Positions 23,443-32,800 of a stretch of DNA of 64,000 nt are shown in pieces. The notes under the pieces are model-generated. The model ran no database searches. It worked only from the letters and a program-made list of their open reading frames with translations, and was not told where the DNA came from. This DNA is from an uncultured Prevotellaceae bacterium. GTDB taxonomy: Bacteria > Bacteroidota > Bacteroidia > Bacteroidales > Bacteroidaceae. The stretch is from contig CADCDK010000007.1 in NCBI GenBank assembly GCA_902800185.1, positions 1-64,000 of the forward strand, read 5' to 3'. The position numbers and the translations under genes were made by a program. Each line of letters opens with the position of its first letter. Positions within the stretch are counted from its first letter, which is position 1.

Positions 23443-24879
23443 CAGTTCAACTTTCCCGTCTGCTATCAGCTTGAGAATCAGCTCTCCGAAGAGCGTGTTC
23501 TGCCAGGCAAACCAAGGACGGGAGTATTTGGCGGCATTGTCCTTGTTGAATGCCTCGTGGATGAATCCCGTGTTGTCATCCGTTGAGGTGAGAAGATGTA
23601 GGCAATGGGCGATTTCCGTATCATCATTGCTGGTGAACGCAAACATCATGATGCTCATGGGCCACGGCATGTCGTAGCCGATGTGTGGACCGCCAATTCC
23701 TTCGCCCGCCTTGCCGCGGAAGAAGGTCGGGTTGTCCTCGCTCCATACGAAACGGCGGGTGTTTTGGTAGATGGGGTCGTCCATGGGTACATCGCCCAAA
23801 TATCCCATTGCCAGCAGAGAGGGCACGTTGGCATCATCCATCAGCAGATGACTTCCGTAGCCGTCCACCTCGTAGGCGTAAATCTTACCATACTTCGGAT
23901 GCTCCACCACGGCATGCTGTTTCAGTGCGGCCTCCACCTCGTCAGCCAGCGCACGGCATTCTTCCGCCTTTGTTTCGTCGTGGTTCACCGTTGTCAGGAT
24001 TTCTGCCGCCTTGCGTAGTGAACTGACTGCCATGAAGTTCGAGGGGATGAGAAAGGGTAGGATGGTTGCGTCGTCCGAGGGGCGGAATGTGGATGCAATC
24101 AGACCTACGGGCTTGACGGGTGCTCCGTAACCGTCCCATCCCACGGTGTCGAAGGCCCGTTCTGTCTTGCGCATGAAACGGTATGGCCCAAGTCCCTGCT
24201 TGCGTTGCTGCTCACGGAACGTCTGTAGTGTCAGCGTGATGGCCTGCAGCCAGTCGGCTCCGAATATGGTCGCATCATCTGTCACTCTCCAGTATTCGTA
24301 GGCCAGTCGGATGGGGTAGCAGTGGGAGTCAATCTCGTATTTCCGTTCATGCAGCTCGGGCTTCATCTCCGTGTAGTCACTTTCCCATTCGCTGCCTGTC
24401 GGCCCGTCGTTAAAGGCGTTGGCGTAGGGGTCTGTGCAGATGCACTTCCACTGCCGCAGGATGACACCCCGTAGCATGCGCGCCAGCTTCTTGTCTTGAT
24501 TGGCAAACTGTACATAAGGCCACACCTGAGCTCCGGAGTCGCGTAGCCACATCGCGTGGATGTCCCCCGTGTAAACAAACGTGTCATCCTCACCGTCCAA
24601 CACCCTGTAGTGAACGGTTGTTTCCAGCGTGTTGGGGAAACAGTTCTCAAACATCCATGCCAACTTGGGGTTGTCCTTCAACAGCTCCTTGACCTCCTTG
24701 ATCTTCTTCTCAATCACCTCAGAGCGGAACAGCCGTTGCTCAATGGGCGGACGTTTCGATTGCAGTACCATCGTGTTGTCTGCCGTCATGCGGATATATT
24801 CCTTACCAAAGTCCTGTGCCCCCACTGTCAGACAGTTATATGCCAGACAGAGAGTGATCAATATGTTCTTCTTCATCAT
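23431..24879 (-). CDS. Glycoside hydrolase family 125 exo-alpha-1,6-mannosidase
   Basis: 482 residues with a signal peptide (ILITLCLAYNCLTVGAQ). GH125 signatures: VYTGDIHAMWLRDSGAQVWP, NDGPTGSEWESDYTEMKPEL, YEIDSHCYPIRLAYEYW, FRPSDDATILPFLIPSN and GGPHIGYDMPWPMSIMMFAF. Characterised members are inverting exo-alpha-1,6-mannosidases acting on N-glycan or yeast mannan oligosaccharides. It is a single-gene unit with its own strong promoter (24905-24935) of the conserved module type. The 3' end overlaps the convergent lipoprotein gene. Confidence 0.93.
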   Translation of the reverse strand: MMKKNILITLCLAYNCLTVGAQDFGKEYIRMTADNTMVLQSKRPPIEQRLFRSEVIEKKIKEVKELLKDNPKLAWMFENCFPNTLETTVHYRVLDGEDDTFVYTGDIHAMWLRDSGAQVWPYVQFANQDKKLARMLRGVILRQWKCICTDPYANAFNDGPTGSEWESDYTEMKPELHERKYEIDSHCYPIRLAYEYWRVTDDATIFGADWLQAITLTLQTFREQQRKQGLGPYRFMRKTERAFDTVGWDGYGAPVKPVGLIASTFRPSDDATILPFLIPSNFMAVSSLRKAAEILTTVNHDETKAEECRALADEVEAALKQHAVVEHPKYGKIYAYEVDGYGSHLLMDDANVPSLLAMGYLGDVPMDDPIYQNTRRFVWSEDNPTFFRGKAGEGIGGPHIGYDMPWPMSIMMFAFTSNDDTEIAHCLHLLTSTDDNTGFIHEAFNKDNAAKYSRPWFAWQNTLFGELILKLIADGKVELLKR

Positions 24880-24904
24880 CTTTTACTTCATGTTCTTTGC
24901 GAGA

Positions 24905-24935
24905 CAAAGTTACGAAAAGTCGAGTGCAGAACAAA
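24905..24935 (-). promoter_or_regulatory. Promoter of the GH125 gene (conserved extended module)
   Basis: Minus-strand TTTG (24932-24935), 19 nt, TAACTTTG (24905-24912). The spacer contains the CTGCACTCGACTTTTCG text found at several promoters in this window. Confidence 0.8.
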
Positions 24936-25039
24936 ATAAATTCATTTATTTTTTATGCCGAGGCTGAGTAACATCGCGAAGCAATGTTACGAAAAAATGA
25001 GATAAGAACAAAATAAATTCATTTATTTTTTATGCCGAG
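24928..25039. repeat. Duplicated promoter segment (35-bp perfect repeat)
   Basis: A 35-bp sequence at 24928-24962 recurs without change at 25005-25039. Each copy is joined to a -7 region; in the outer copy it is TAACATTG (24982-24989), one base off consensus. The -33 to -7 spacing is 19 bp in both. The outer -7 box lies inside a small palindrome (GTAACAT at 24968-24974, ATGTTAC at 24984-24990). Confidence 0.8.
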
Positions 25040-25065
25040 TGATAACAACCGTATTTAACAATAAC

Positions 25066-25089
25066 CAAAAACCGATTTTGCGGTTTTTG
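25066..25089. repeat. Hairpin upstream of the RAYT gene
   Basis: CAAAAACCG (25066-25074) and CGGTTTTTG (25081-25089) pair around a 6-nt loop. A related TTTTGCGGTTTT stretch recurs at about 25124-25136. Confidence 0.45.
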
Positions 25090-25212
25090 TCTTCAACCTG
25101 TTCGCCGAATTTTCGAGAAGTGTTTTTGCGGTTTTGGTTTAGAACAGTTTGAGCAACGCAGGGCCCCTTTCCTTGCATTCCGATGCAAAACTCAGGTTTT
25201 TCTTTGCAAAAA

Positions 25213-25239
25213 GTCAGTACCAAGTGGGTTGGTACTGAC
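25213..25239. repeat. REP-like hairpin upstream of the RAYT gene
   Basis: A perfect 10-bp stem, GTCAGTACCA (25213-25222) with TGGTACTGAC (25230-25239), and loop AGTGGGT. Hairpins like this are substrates of HUH transposases; the RAYT gene starts 88 bp downstream. Confidence 0.55.
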
Positions 25240-25304
25240 AGTTCCAAGTTTTCAACACGTTAAATTAATTCTCTCCTTATATTCTGAAATAAAGAATTAT
25301 TTCG

Positions 25305-25312
25305 TATCTTTG
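25305..25312 (+). promoter_or_regulatory. -7 box of the RAYT gene
   Basis: TATCTTTG 14 bp upstream of the start codon. The preceding TGAAATAAAGAATTATTT-GTATCTTTGCAAT text is nearly identical to that in front of the structured RNA at 26186. Confidence 0.65.
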
Positions 25313-25326
25313 CAATATCTTAGGCC

Positions 25327-26040
25327 ATGAATGAAGAACAGATAGCACGTAAGAAACTGTATGCAGGCGAGAAACATGCCTCGATGAAACGGCGTGATGA
25401 CCATCACGACTACACCGAGCGGCGTATGTATATGATTACGCTGGAGGTGGAAGGTCGCAGACCGCTCTTCGGTAGGCTCGTGGGCAGTCCTTTTGCTGAA
25501 CGAGGGAGCAACAACGAGCCGCGCATCGAACTGACGGAACTTGGAAAAGCCGTACAAAGCGAATGGATGGGCATTCATGGCTACTACCCGCAGATAGAGG
25601 TGAAAGCAGTTCAAATGATGCCTGATCACATGCACGGCATCCTCTTTGTGACGGCACCGCTGCCTGTACATTTGGGACAGGTCATTTCTGGGTTCAAAGC
25701 GGGCTGCCGGAAGGCACAGAAAGCACTGGAGGCAGCTGCGGTAGAGCCGCAACCTACTAAAAAAGAGCTTTCTCTGCAGGCGTCGGCTTCGCCGTCGCAA
25801 AAAGCCTATCGCCCTCTCTTCGCCAAAGGCTACAACGACTTGATTCTCCGCTCCTACGATGAGCTGTCCACCTGGCAGAATTACCTGCGTGACAACCCGC
25901 GCCGCCTGATGATGAAGCGAGCGAACCCCGAATGGCTGCGCCCCTTCTTTGGCTTGAAGGTGGGAACACCACAACGAGAAACGCACCATCACCGCCTACC
26001 AGTGCCAGCAACTGAACCTGATGGCTATCGAGATTTGTGA
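25327..26040 (+). CDS. RAYT / IS200-like HUH transposase, C-terminus frameshifted
   Basis: 237 residues. The Y1 transposase core is present: the HUH motif in MMPDHMHGILFV, and the Tyr-bearing helix in FAKGYNDLILRSYDELSTWQ followed by RDNPRRLMMKR. The last 25 residues (GTPQRETHHHRLP) look wrong. A neighbouring frame from about 25975 to 26068 reads HNEKRTITAYQCQQLNLMAI and ends EICENKTEEEKV, which looks like the true C-terminus. A frameshift near 25970 is therefore likely. RAYT proteins are domesticated transposases that mobilise REP hairpins; hairpins lie just upstream. Confidence 0.75.
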   Translation: MNEEQIARKKLYAGEKHASMKRRDDHHDYTERRMYMITLEVEGRRPLFGRLVGSPFAERGSNNEPRIELTELGKAVQSEWMGIHGYYPQIEVKAVQMMPDHMHGILFVTAPLPVHLGQVISGFKAGCRKAQKALEAAAVEPQPTKKELSLQASASPSQKAYRPLFAKGYNDLILRSYDELSTWQNYLRDNPRRLMMKRANPEWLRPFFGLKVGTPQRETHHHRLPVPATEPDGYRDL

Positions 26041-26150
26041 AAACAAAACAGAGGAGGAAAAGGTATGAAAGAAAGTGCCCATCTCCCTTTATCTTCTTAA
26101 CATGAAAAACTTAAACTCCCTAAATTAAAATTTAATTCCCTCCTGATACA

Positions 26151-26179
26151 TTGAAATAAAGAATTATTTTGTATCTTTG
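26151..26179 (+). promoter_or_regulatory. Promoter of the structured RNA / helicase-methylase operon
   Basis: TTG at 26151-26153, 18 nt, TATCTTTG at 26172-26179. Transcription should start near 26186, about 335 nt before the helicase start codon. Confidence 0.7.
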
Positions 26180-26185
26180 CAATCA

Positions 26186-26485
26186 AGTATCGGTAATCGT
26201 CGTAAACGGCGCTTGCCTTGAGCAAGAATCTCTGAGTGCAGAGTACCGGTATAATTTTCGTTGGAATAATTATAGCGTTAGTGCTATATTCGATGGTGTC
26301 CTAGAACCTTGCAACTTCAATCGACATCCAATGTTTCGAATAAGTACCAGCGCCTACGCGATAGCGTGGGCTGGACTTATCAACATGGATGGGTTTTGCA
26401 AGGACCTTAGGACATCGATAGGGGCGGTTCACGCTTCTTTTATGTCCCAAGGTTCTTGCTTGCTGAACCCATCATCATTCGAATA
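26186..26485 (+). ncRNA. Candidate structured RNA ahead of the helicase-methylase operon
   Basis: Domain 1 is a compact four-way junction. An 8-bp closing helix (26188-26195 with 26244-26251) encloses three 5-bp hairpins at 26198-26211, 26212-26226 and 26230-26243, with almost no unpaired bases. Two small hairpins follow (26252-26272 and 26271-26288, partly exclusive). Domain 2 is a long arm: 26297-26303 with 26408-26414, 26307-26314 with 26396-26403, 26325-26335 with 26382-26391, 26340-26345 with 26375-26380, 26347-26351 with 26370-26374, and ACGC-GATA-GCGT at 26356-26367. A 3' hairpin pairs 26451-26455 with 26465-26469. I do not recognise the family; tRNA, tmRNA, RNase P and SRP RNA do not fit. 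It may be a separate RNA or a leader. Confidence 0.65.
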
Positions 26486-26519
26486 GATAGTCCTTTCGCT
26501 CCTAAACTATTGCGTAGAT

Positions 26520-29500
26520 ATGCCAGACATACCTATTTCTTCCCATTTCTTCACTAACCGGAATGGGAACACATTGATGAAAGAGTTTGAGGGCATTCTG
26601 ACAAACAACCCTCAGGTGAAGAACCTTGATGCCGTAGTGGGCTTTCTTCGGGCATCAGGCTATTTCTCCTTGCGTTCTTTCCTTGATGGTATCCATAAAG
26701 TACGAATCCTGATTGGTATTGATGTGGATAAGTATATTGCCAAAGCCAACCAGAAAGGCGAATTGTTCTTTGGTGCCGAGGAAGAAGTCAAGGAAGAATG
26801 CTTACGTCTGCTGAAAGAAGACATTGAACAGTCCCATTACACAAAGAAAGTGGAGGATGGTATGCTCCAGATGGTGAAAGACCTCCTTGATGGCAAATTG
26901 GAACTACGCGCACACCCCTCGAAGAAGATTCACGCCAAGATATATATCCTCTATCCTGATCATTACAACCAGCACTGTTTTGGTGCCGCCATCACAGGTA
27001 GTAGCAACCTGAGCGGCAACGGCCTGGGCATCAGCGACGAGAAACAATACGAGTTCAATGTAAAGCTGACTCGTTACGACGATGTGCTGTTTGCCAAGAA
27101 TGAATTTGAACTGCTCTGGGAGGAAGCCAAGAATGTACCTATCAATGCAGAGGATTATCAGGCCACGCTCGACAAGACCTACCTGAAGGGCGACGTAACC
27201 CCCTATGAGCTATATATCAAGATGCTGATGGAATACTTCAGCGACCGCGTGCTGGCTATCGACCAAGACGATCCTTTCGATATGCCGGAAAGTTATACCA
27301 AGTTCGACTATCAGGCAGATGCCGTCATTGAGGGCTATCAGAAACTGATTCGCTACGATGGTTTCTTTCTGGCAGATGTGGTGGGTCTTGGAAAGACTGT
27401 CATCGCCACGATGATAGCCAAGAAGTTCCTGATAGAGAATGGTCCTGAGCACACAAAGATTCTGGTAGTCTATCCACCAGCTGTAGAACAGAACTGGAAG
27501 ACTACTTTTCACGACTTCGGACTGGAAAAATATGCCTGCTTTGTAAGTAATGGCAGTCTTTCGAAAGTACTTGACGACAACAATTACGATGTCTGGAATG
27601 CAGATGAATATGACTTGGTATTGGTTGACGAGGCCCATAAGTTCCGTAATCACACGACAGGGGCTTTCAATCAGTTACAGGAAATCTGCAAGATGCCTCG
27701 CGTAGGGAAAGGTTATATTCCTGGCTATAAGAAGAAGGTGATGCTGATTTCAGCAACACCGATGAACAACACGCCTGCCGACATCTACAACCAAATCCTG
27801 ATGTTCCAAGACCCCCGCCATTGCACGATTGACGGAGTACCTAACCTAACGGCATTCTTCTCGCCATTGGTAGTGGAATTCCGCAAGTTTCGCAAACAAG
27901 AGAACTTCGACTTGAAGGAGTTTAAGAAACTGGCAGAAAAGGTTCGTGACAGGGTCATCAAGCCGCTGACCGTTCGCAGAACGAGAACAGATATTGAGAG
28001 TATCGCTCGCTATAAAAAAGACGTGAAGGGATTCCCCAAGGTGGATAAGCCTATCAAGAACGAATATGAGTTGAATGACCACCTGGCAAACCTCTTTGAG
28101 AAGGCGATGCACATCCTCGACAAAGAACTGACCTACGCCCGCTATCAGGCCATTGCCTATCTGAACCCCGATGCTGCCCCTGGCTTGTATGACAATGCGG
28201 AGGTTATCAGCCGTAGTCTGGCTGGCATCCGCAAAAACGGATTGGTAAAGCGTCTGGAAAGCAGTTTTTATGCTTTTACCAAATCATTGAAGGCTTTTCG
28301 CCAGGCCAATGAAAACATGATAGACATGTGGGAGAATGACAAGATATTCATTGCCCCAGACTTGGATATCAATGCGCTGATAGAGGCAGGCTACAGCGAG
28401 GAGGAGATAGAGCAGAAGATGAACGAGAAGGCCGAGGTAAATCCCAAGAATGCCTCTTTCAAGCGTGAACACTTTGACGAAGAATATATTGACCAACTGA
28501 GAGCAGATCAGAAACTGCTCGATGACATGTGGTTGGAATGGGAATACATTACTGAAGACGATGACTCGAAGTTTGCCAAGTTCGACGATTTGCTCAAGCA
28601 CGAACTCTTCAAGAAAGAACGTAACCCGGAAGGGAAGATCGTGGTGTTCTCTGAGTCTGTTGACACGGTGGAGTACTTGCAGCGTCGCATCAATCGTCCT
28701 GATGTCTTGGTGATTTCCTCGCATAATCGTAGTCAGTTGTTCAAGACCATCCGAGAGAACTTTGATGCCAACTGGAAACAGAAGAAGAACGACTATAACA
28801 TCATCCTCACAACAGACGTGCTGGCAGAGGGTGTGAACCTGCATCGCTCGAATATCATCGTCAATTACGATACGCCTTGGAATGCTACCCGACTGATGCA
28901 ACGCATAGGTCGTGTAAACCGTATCGGCTCTACTGCCGGCATCATCTATAACTATGTGTTCTACCCCTCTCGACAGGGAAACAAGGAAATCAAACTCAAC
29001 CAGATAGCGCTGAGTAAGATTCAGACCTTCCACACCACCTTTGGCGAGGACAATCAGATCTATTCGACAGAGGAAATCATTGATCGTGACCTTGACAAGC
29101 TCTTTAAGGAAAGCATCAAACGGGAACAGGAAGACCGCAATTTAGAGCTGCCTTTCTATGAGGAACTGCGAGCCCTCTATCAGCAGAACCGCAAAGAGTA
29201 TAAGCGCATAGAAAGACTCTCTTTACGAAGTCGTACAGGTCGCGCACCACGAGAATTGGATGGCGTTACGTTGTCAGGTGACTCTTTGGTATTCCTCAAG
29301 ACGAACTTCCGCAAGTTGTTCTATCAGGTGAATGACCAGCAGACACGAGCATTATCTGTGCTCGATGCGTTGAATTACTTCAAGGCAGCACTAGAAGAAA
29401 AGGCTGTGCCACGTATCCCACAACATCATGAGCATGTGGAGAAAGCCCTCAAGGAGTTCTATAAGACCAAGGAGCAGGAATTGCATGAGGAGGAATCCAA

Positions 29501-29843
29501 TCAGAACCAGCGCAGCAATCTCGGTGCTCAGGTAACGACGGCTGTCAGTTTGCTGAATGGCATGCTACCTCATATTGATGATGGCGACACACGTTTGAAG
29601 ATTATTCAGTTGAAAGAGTTGGCAGAGCGAGGCACCATCACCTATATCGCCAAGCGTTTGCAGCGCATACAAAAGGACTTGCAACGTCAGGGAGGCAGCA
29701 GGGCCAAACTGACATTCGAAGATGCCCTCAAGCAGGTGCTTGATATGGCCAACAAATACAACACCTATTATCGCGAAAGCCAGCATGCGGAAGAGGAATC
29801 TGCTGCTGTCATCATCCTATCAGAGAGTTTCAGCAAATTGTAA
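26520..29843 (+). CDS. PLD-nuclease-like / SNF2-type helicase, defence-associated
   Basis: 1107 residues. The N-terminal domain (1-210) is phospholipase-D-like, with the HxK motif in KKIHAKIYILYP and ITGSSNLSGNGL. The helicase core has Walker A in LADVVGLGKTVIATM, the DEAH box in LVLVDEAHKFRN, motif III in LISATPMNN, and the C-terminal motifs LTTDVLAEGVNLHRSNIIVNYD and RLMQRIGRVNRIGS. The long insert between the two RecA lobes and the helical tail are usual for this family. It is followed 29 bp later by an Eco57I-like methyltransferase, a pairing typical of restriction-like phage defence (DISARM- and BREX-related families). The defence role is inferred. Confidence 0.88.
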   Translation: MPDIPISSHFFTNRNGNTLMKEFEGILTNNPQVKNLDAVVGFLRASGYFSLRSFLDGIHKVRILIGIDVDKYIAKANQKGELFFGAEEEVKEECLRLLKEDIEQSHYTKKVEDGMLQMVKDLLDGKLELRAHPSKKIHAKIYILYPDHYNQHCFGAAITGSSNLSGNGLGISDEKQYEFNVKLTRYDDVLFAKNEFELLWEEAKNVPINAEDYQATLDKTYLKGDVTPYELYIKMLMEYFSDRVLAIDQDDPFDMPESYTKFDYQADAVIEGYQKLIRYDGFFLADVVGLGKTVIATMIAKKFLIENGPEHTKILVVYPPAVEQNWKTTFHDFGLEKYACFVSNGSLSKVLDDNNYDVWNADEYDLVLVDEAHKFRNHTTGAFNQLQEICKMPRVGKGYIPGYKKKVMLISATPMNNTPADIYNQILMFQDPRHCTIDGVPNLTAFFSPLVVEFRKFRKQENFDLKEFKKLAEKVRDRVIKPLTVRRTRTDIESIARYKKDVKGFPKVDKPIKNEYELNDHLANLFEKAMHILDKELTYARYQAIAYLNPDAAPGLYDNAEVISRSLAGIRKNGLVKRLESSFYAFTKSLKAFRQANENMIDMWENDKIFIAPDLDINALIEAGYSEEEIEQKMNEKAEVNPKNASFKREHFDEEYIDQLRADQKLLDDMWLEWEYITEDDDSKFAKFDDLLKHELFKKERNPEGKIVVFSESVDTVEYLQRRINRPDVLVISSHNRSQLFKTIRENFDANWKQKKNDYNIILTTDVLAEGVNLHRSNIIVNYDTPWNATRLMQRIGRVNRIGSTAGIIYNYVFYPSRQGNKEIKLNQIALSKIQTFHTTFGEDNQIYSTEEIIDRDLDKLFKESIKREQEDRNLELPFYEELRALYQQNRKEYKRIERLSLRSRTGRAPRELDGVTLSGDSLVFLKTNFRKLFYQVNDQQTRALSVLDALNYFKAALEEKAVPRIPQHHEHVEKALKEFYKTKEQELHEEESNQNQRSNLGAQVTTAVSLLNGMLPHIDDGDTRLKIIQLKELAERGTITYIAKRLQRIQKDLQRQGGSRAKLTFEDALKQVLDMANKYNTYYRESQHAEEESAAVIILSESFSKL

Positions 29844-29872
29844 ATTGTTAAATAGTCAAATAGTAAATTATC

Positions 29873-32800
29873 ATGATGGATTACAGATCTATTATCGAAT
29901 CAAAATACAATCGCCAGAACTGGCAAGCCCTGTTACATGATATTTTTGGCAGTAGGATTAAGTTTTGGAACACGCCATCAGCCGTCTCAATTAATAGTCA
30001 GTTTGCCAAACAAGCATTATGGCTTGGAACCATTACGCTCAGTGACGAGCAGACCATCAGTGTCTATGAGGTGGAATTGTCAGATAGCGTTGACATCGAG
30101 CGCAACCGCAGAGGCATACGCGACATGTTGTTGACAACTTGGCGCAACAACGGCAATGCAGGAGCGTTTATGTTCTGCTACAGAAAGAACGAGAGTGTGT
30201 TGCGCTTCTCGTATGTCAGCGAAACTTGGGCTTTTAATAAAGAAGGTGCTTATGAGAAAGTTTCTACTGACACCAAACGATATACTTATTTGTTAGGAGA
30301 GAACAGAGGATGTCGTACTGCCATTGACCAATTTACTAGTTTAAAAGATAGTAAACAAACATTGAGCGATATAACAGCAGCATTTTCAGTAGAAGCCCTT
30401 ACTAAACAATTCTATAAAGACCTATTTGAATGGTACCAGTGGGCTATTGAGCCTTCTTCCAATGTGACATTCCCTAATAACATTGCTATTGAAGATGATG
30501 ATAGAGACGATATTGAAAAGAAGATGATTCGACTCATCACTAGAATCATGTTTGTATGGTTTATTAAGCAGAAAGACTTAGTACCTCATAAAATCTTCGA
30601 TACAGATTTTCTTTCGACTATACTCAAAGACTTTAATCCCTATAGCAAGACCAACGGAAACTACTACAATGCTATTTTGCAAAACCTCTTCTTTGCCACA
30701 TTGAATAGGGCTATTATCGATGAAGATGGAAGCAAACGTAGATTTGCAACAGCCTCAAAGAAGGATATTAAAACACTGTATCGTTATTCAGAATTGTTTA
30801 GTATCAGCGAAGAAGATGTTATCAATCTTTTCGCAGAAGTTCCCTTCCTAAATGGTGGTCTGTTTGAATGCTTGGATAAAACAAAGACGATTGACGGTGT
30901 GGAACAGGCATTTAATTTTGATGGATTTAGCCGCAATGATGCAAAATTCGCTGACGGCAGATATCGCAATCGGGCAGTCGTACCAAACAATTTGTTCTTT
31001 GAGCCAGAAAAAGGGCTCATCTCTATTTTGAACAGATATAACTTTACCATTGAAGAGAATTCTCCAGAAGAACAGCAGGTAGCACTGGACCCAGAGCTGT
31101 TAGGTAAAGTCTTTGAGAATTTGCTTGGTGCATATAACCCCGAAACAAAAGAAACAGCAAGAAATCAAAGTGGATCGTTCTATACTCCTCGTGAGATTGT
31201 CAACTACATGGTTGATGAAAGCTTAATAGCATACATAGGTGACACGCCTTTAGTTCGTTCCTTGTTTAAATCTGATTTTGTCGTAGATGATAACAAGAAA
31301 GAGGATTATGCAAAGATTGCGACAAAGTTGAAGGCTGTTAAAGTATTAGACCCAGCCTGTGGCTCTGGTGCCTTTCCAATGGGATTACTTAACAGAATGA
31401 TAGATATTCTTCAGAAGATTTCACCCAACGAGAATGTCTATGACTTAAAGCTGAGTATAATCGAGAACTGTATCTATGGAAGTGATATACAGAGTATTGC
31501 TACTCAGATTAGCAAGTTGCGTTTCTTCATTTCACTGATATGTGATTGTGAAAAAGATGCTGCAAAGGTGAATTTTGGCATTCCTACATTACCTAATCTT
31601 GAAACGAAATTTGTGGCAGCAAACTCACTTATCAATTTAACAAAAGAAAGAGGCCAGCTTCAATTAGTTAGCTTTGATGTTGAGGAGAAGAAAGAAGAGC
31701 TGAAAGAGATACGCCATCAGCATTTTCATGCGACAACAGCTGGTGCTAAGATTAGATTAAGAAAACGTGACGAAGAGGTGCGCAAAGAACTGAAGGAAAT
31801 GTTGGAAAGAGATAACATGTTTTCTTCTGATGAGGCTCGTCTTTTGGCAGAATGGAATCCATACGACCAAAATGCCGTAGCATCATTCTTTGATCCCCAA
31901 TGGATGTTGGGAGTAGAGGATAAGTTTGACATTGTGATTGGTAATCCTCCTTATATCCAGCTTCAAAACAATGGTGGAGAATTGGCAAAACTTTATGAGA
32001 AATGCGGCTATAAGACATTTGCGCGAACAGGTGACATCTACTGTTTGTTCTATGAACGCGGCTGGCAATTGCTAAAACATGGAGGGCATCTTTGTTTCAT
32101 AACATCTAACAAGTGGATGCGAGCAGGTTATGGTGAAAAGACACGCGAATTCTTTGCAACTAAGACAAATCCAATGTTATTGATTGATTTTGCTGGTGTG
32201 AAGATTTTCGAGAGCGCAACTGTTGACACCAATATACTTTTGTTTGCGAAGTCGGATAATAAGCATGAGACAATTTGTGCTGTTACCAATAAACAGAATG
32301 CAAATAGCATTAAGAATTTGAGCGATTTCGTGCAGCAACAGTACTCTGTTTGCGGCTTTGTTTCTTCTGACAGCTGGGTGATTCTGTCACCAATAGAACA
32401 GAGTATTAAACGCAAGATAGAAGCCGTAGGAACACCTCTTAAGGACTGGGACATTAACATCTATCGTGGAGTGCTTACTGGTTATAATGATGCTTTCATT
32501 ATCAATACAGAAAAGCGTAATGAAATCTTAGAGAATTGTCAAACAGAAGAGGAACGTAAGAACACGGCTGAACTTATTCGACCGATTTTGCGCGGTAGGG
32601 ATATAAAAAGATACGGATATGTGGACAATGGATTGTACCTAATCAATACCCATAATGGGGTCAAAGGAAAATTTCCGCGTATTGATATCAACGATTATCC
32701 TGCAGTTAAGGCTCATTTAGATCAGTACTGGGATAAAATATCAGTTCGTGCAGATAAAGGTGATACTCCTTATAACCTGCGTAACTGTGCTTATTTGGAG

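Noticed and set aside
26188..26251. tRNA-like cloverleaf at the start of the structured RNA
   Set aside because: It has an 8-bp stem and three 5-bp arms, but loops of 4-5 nt, no GTTCRA-type T loop, no anticodon loop of seven and no CCA end; not a tRNA.
26169..26486. Open frame of 105 codons upstream of the helicase gene
   Set aside because: It starts before the predicted transcription start, has no protein-like composition, and covers a region whose bases are almost all committed to RNA helices.
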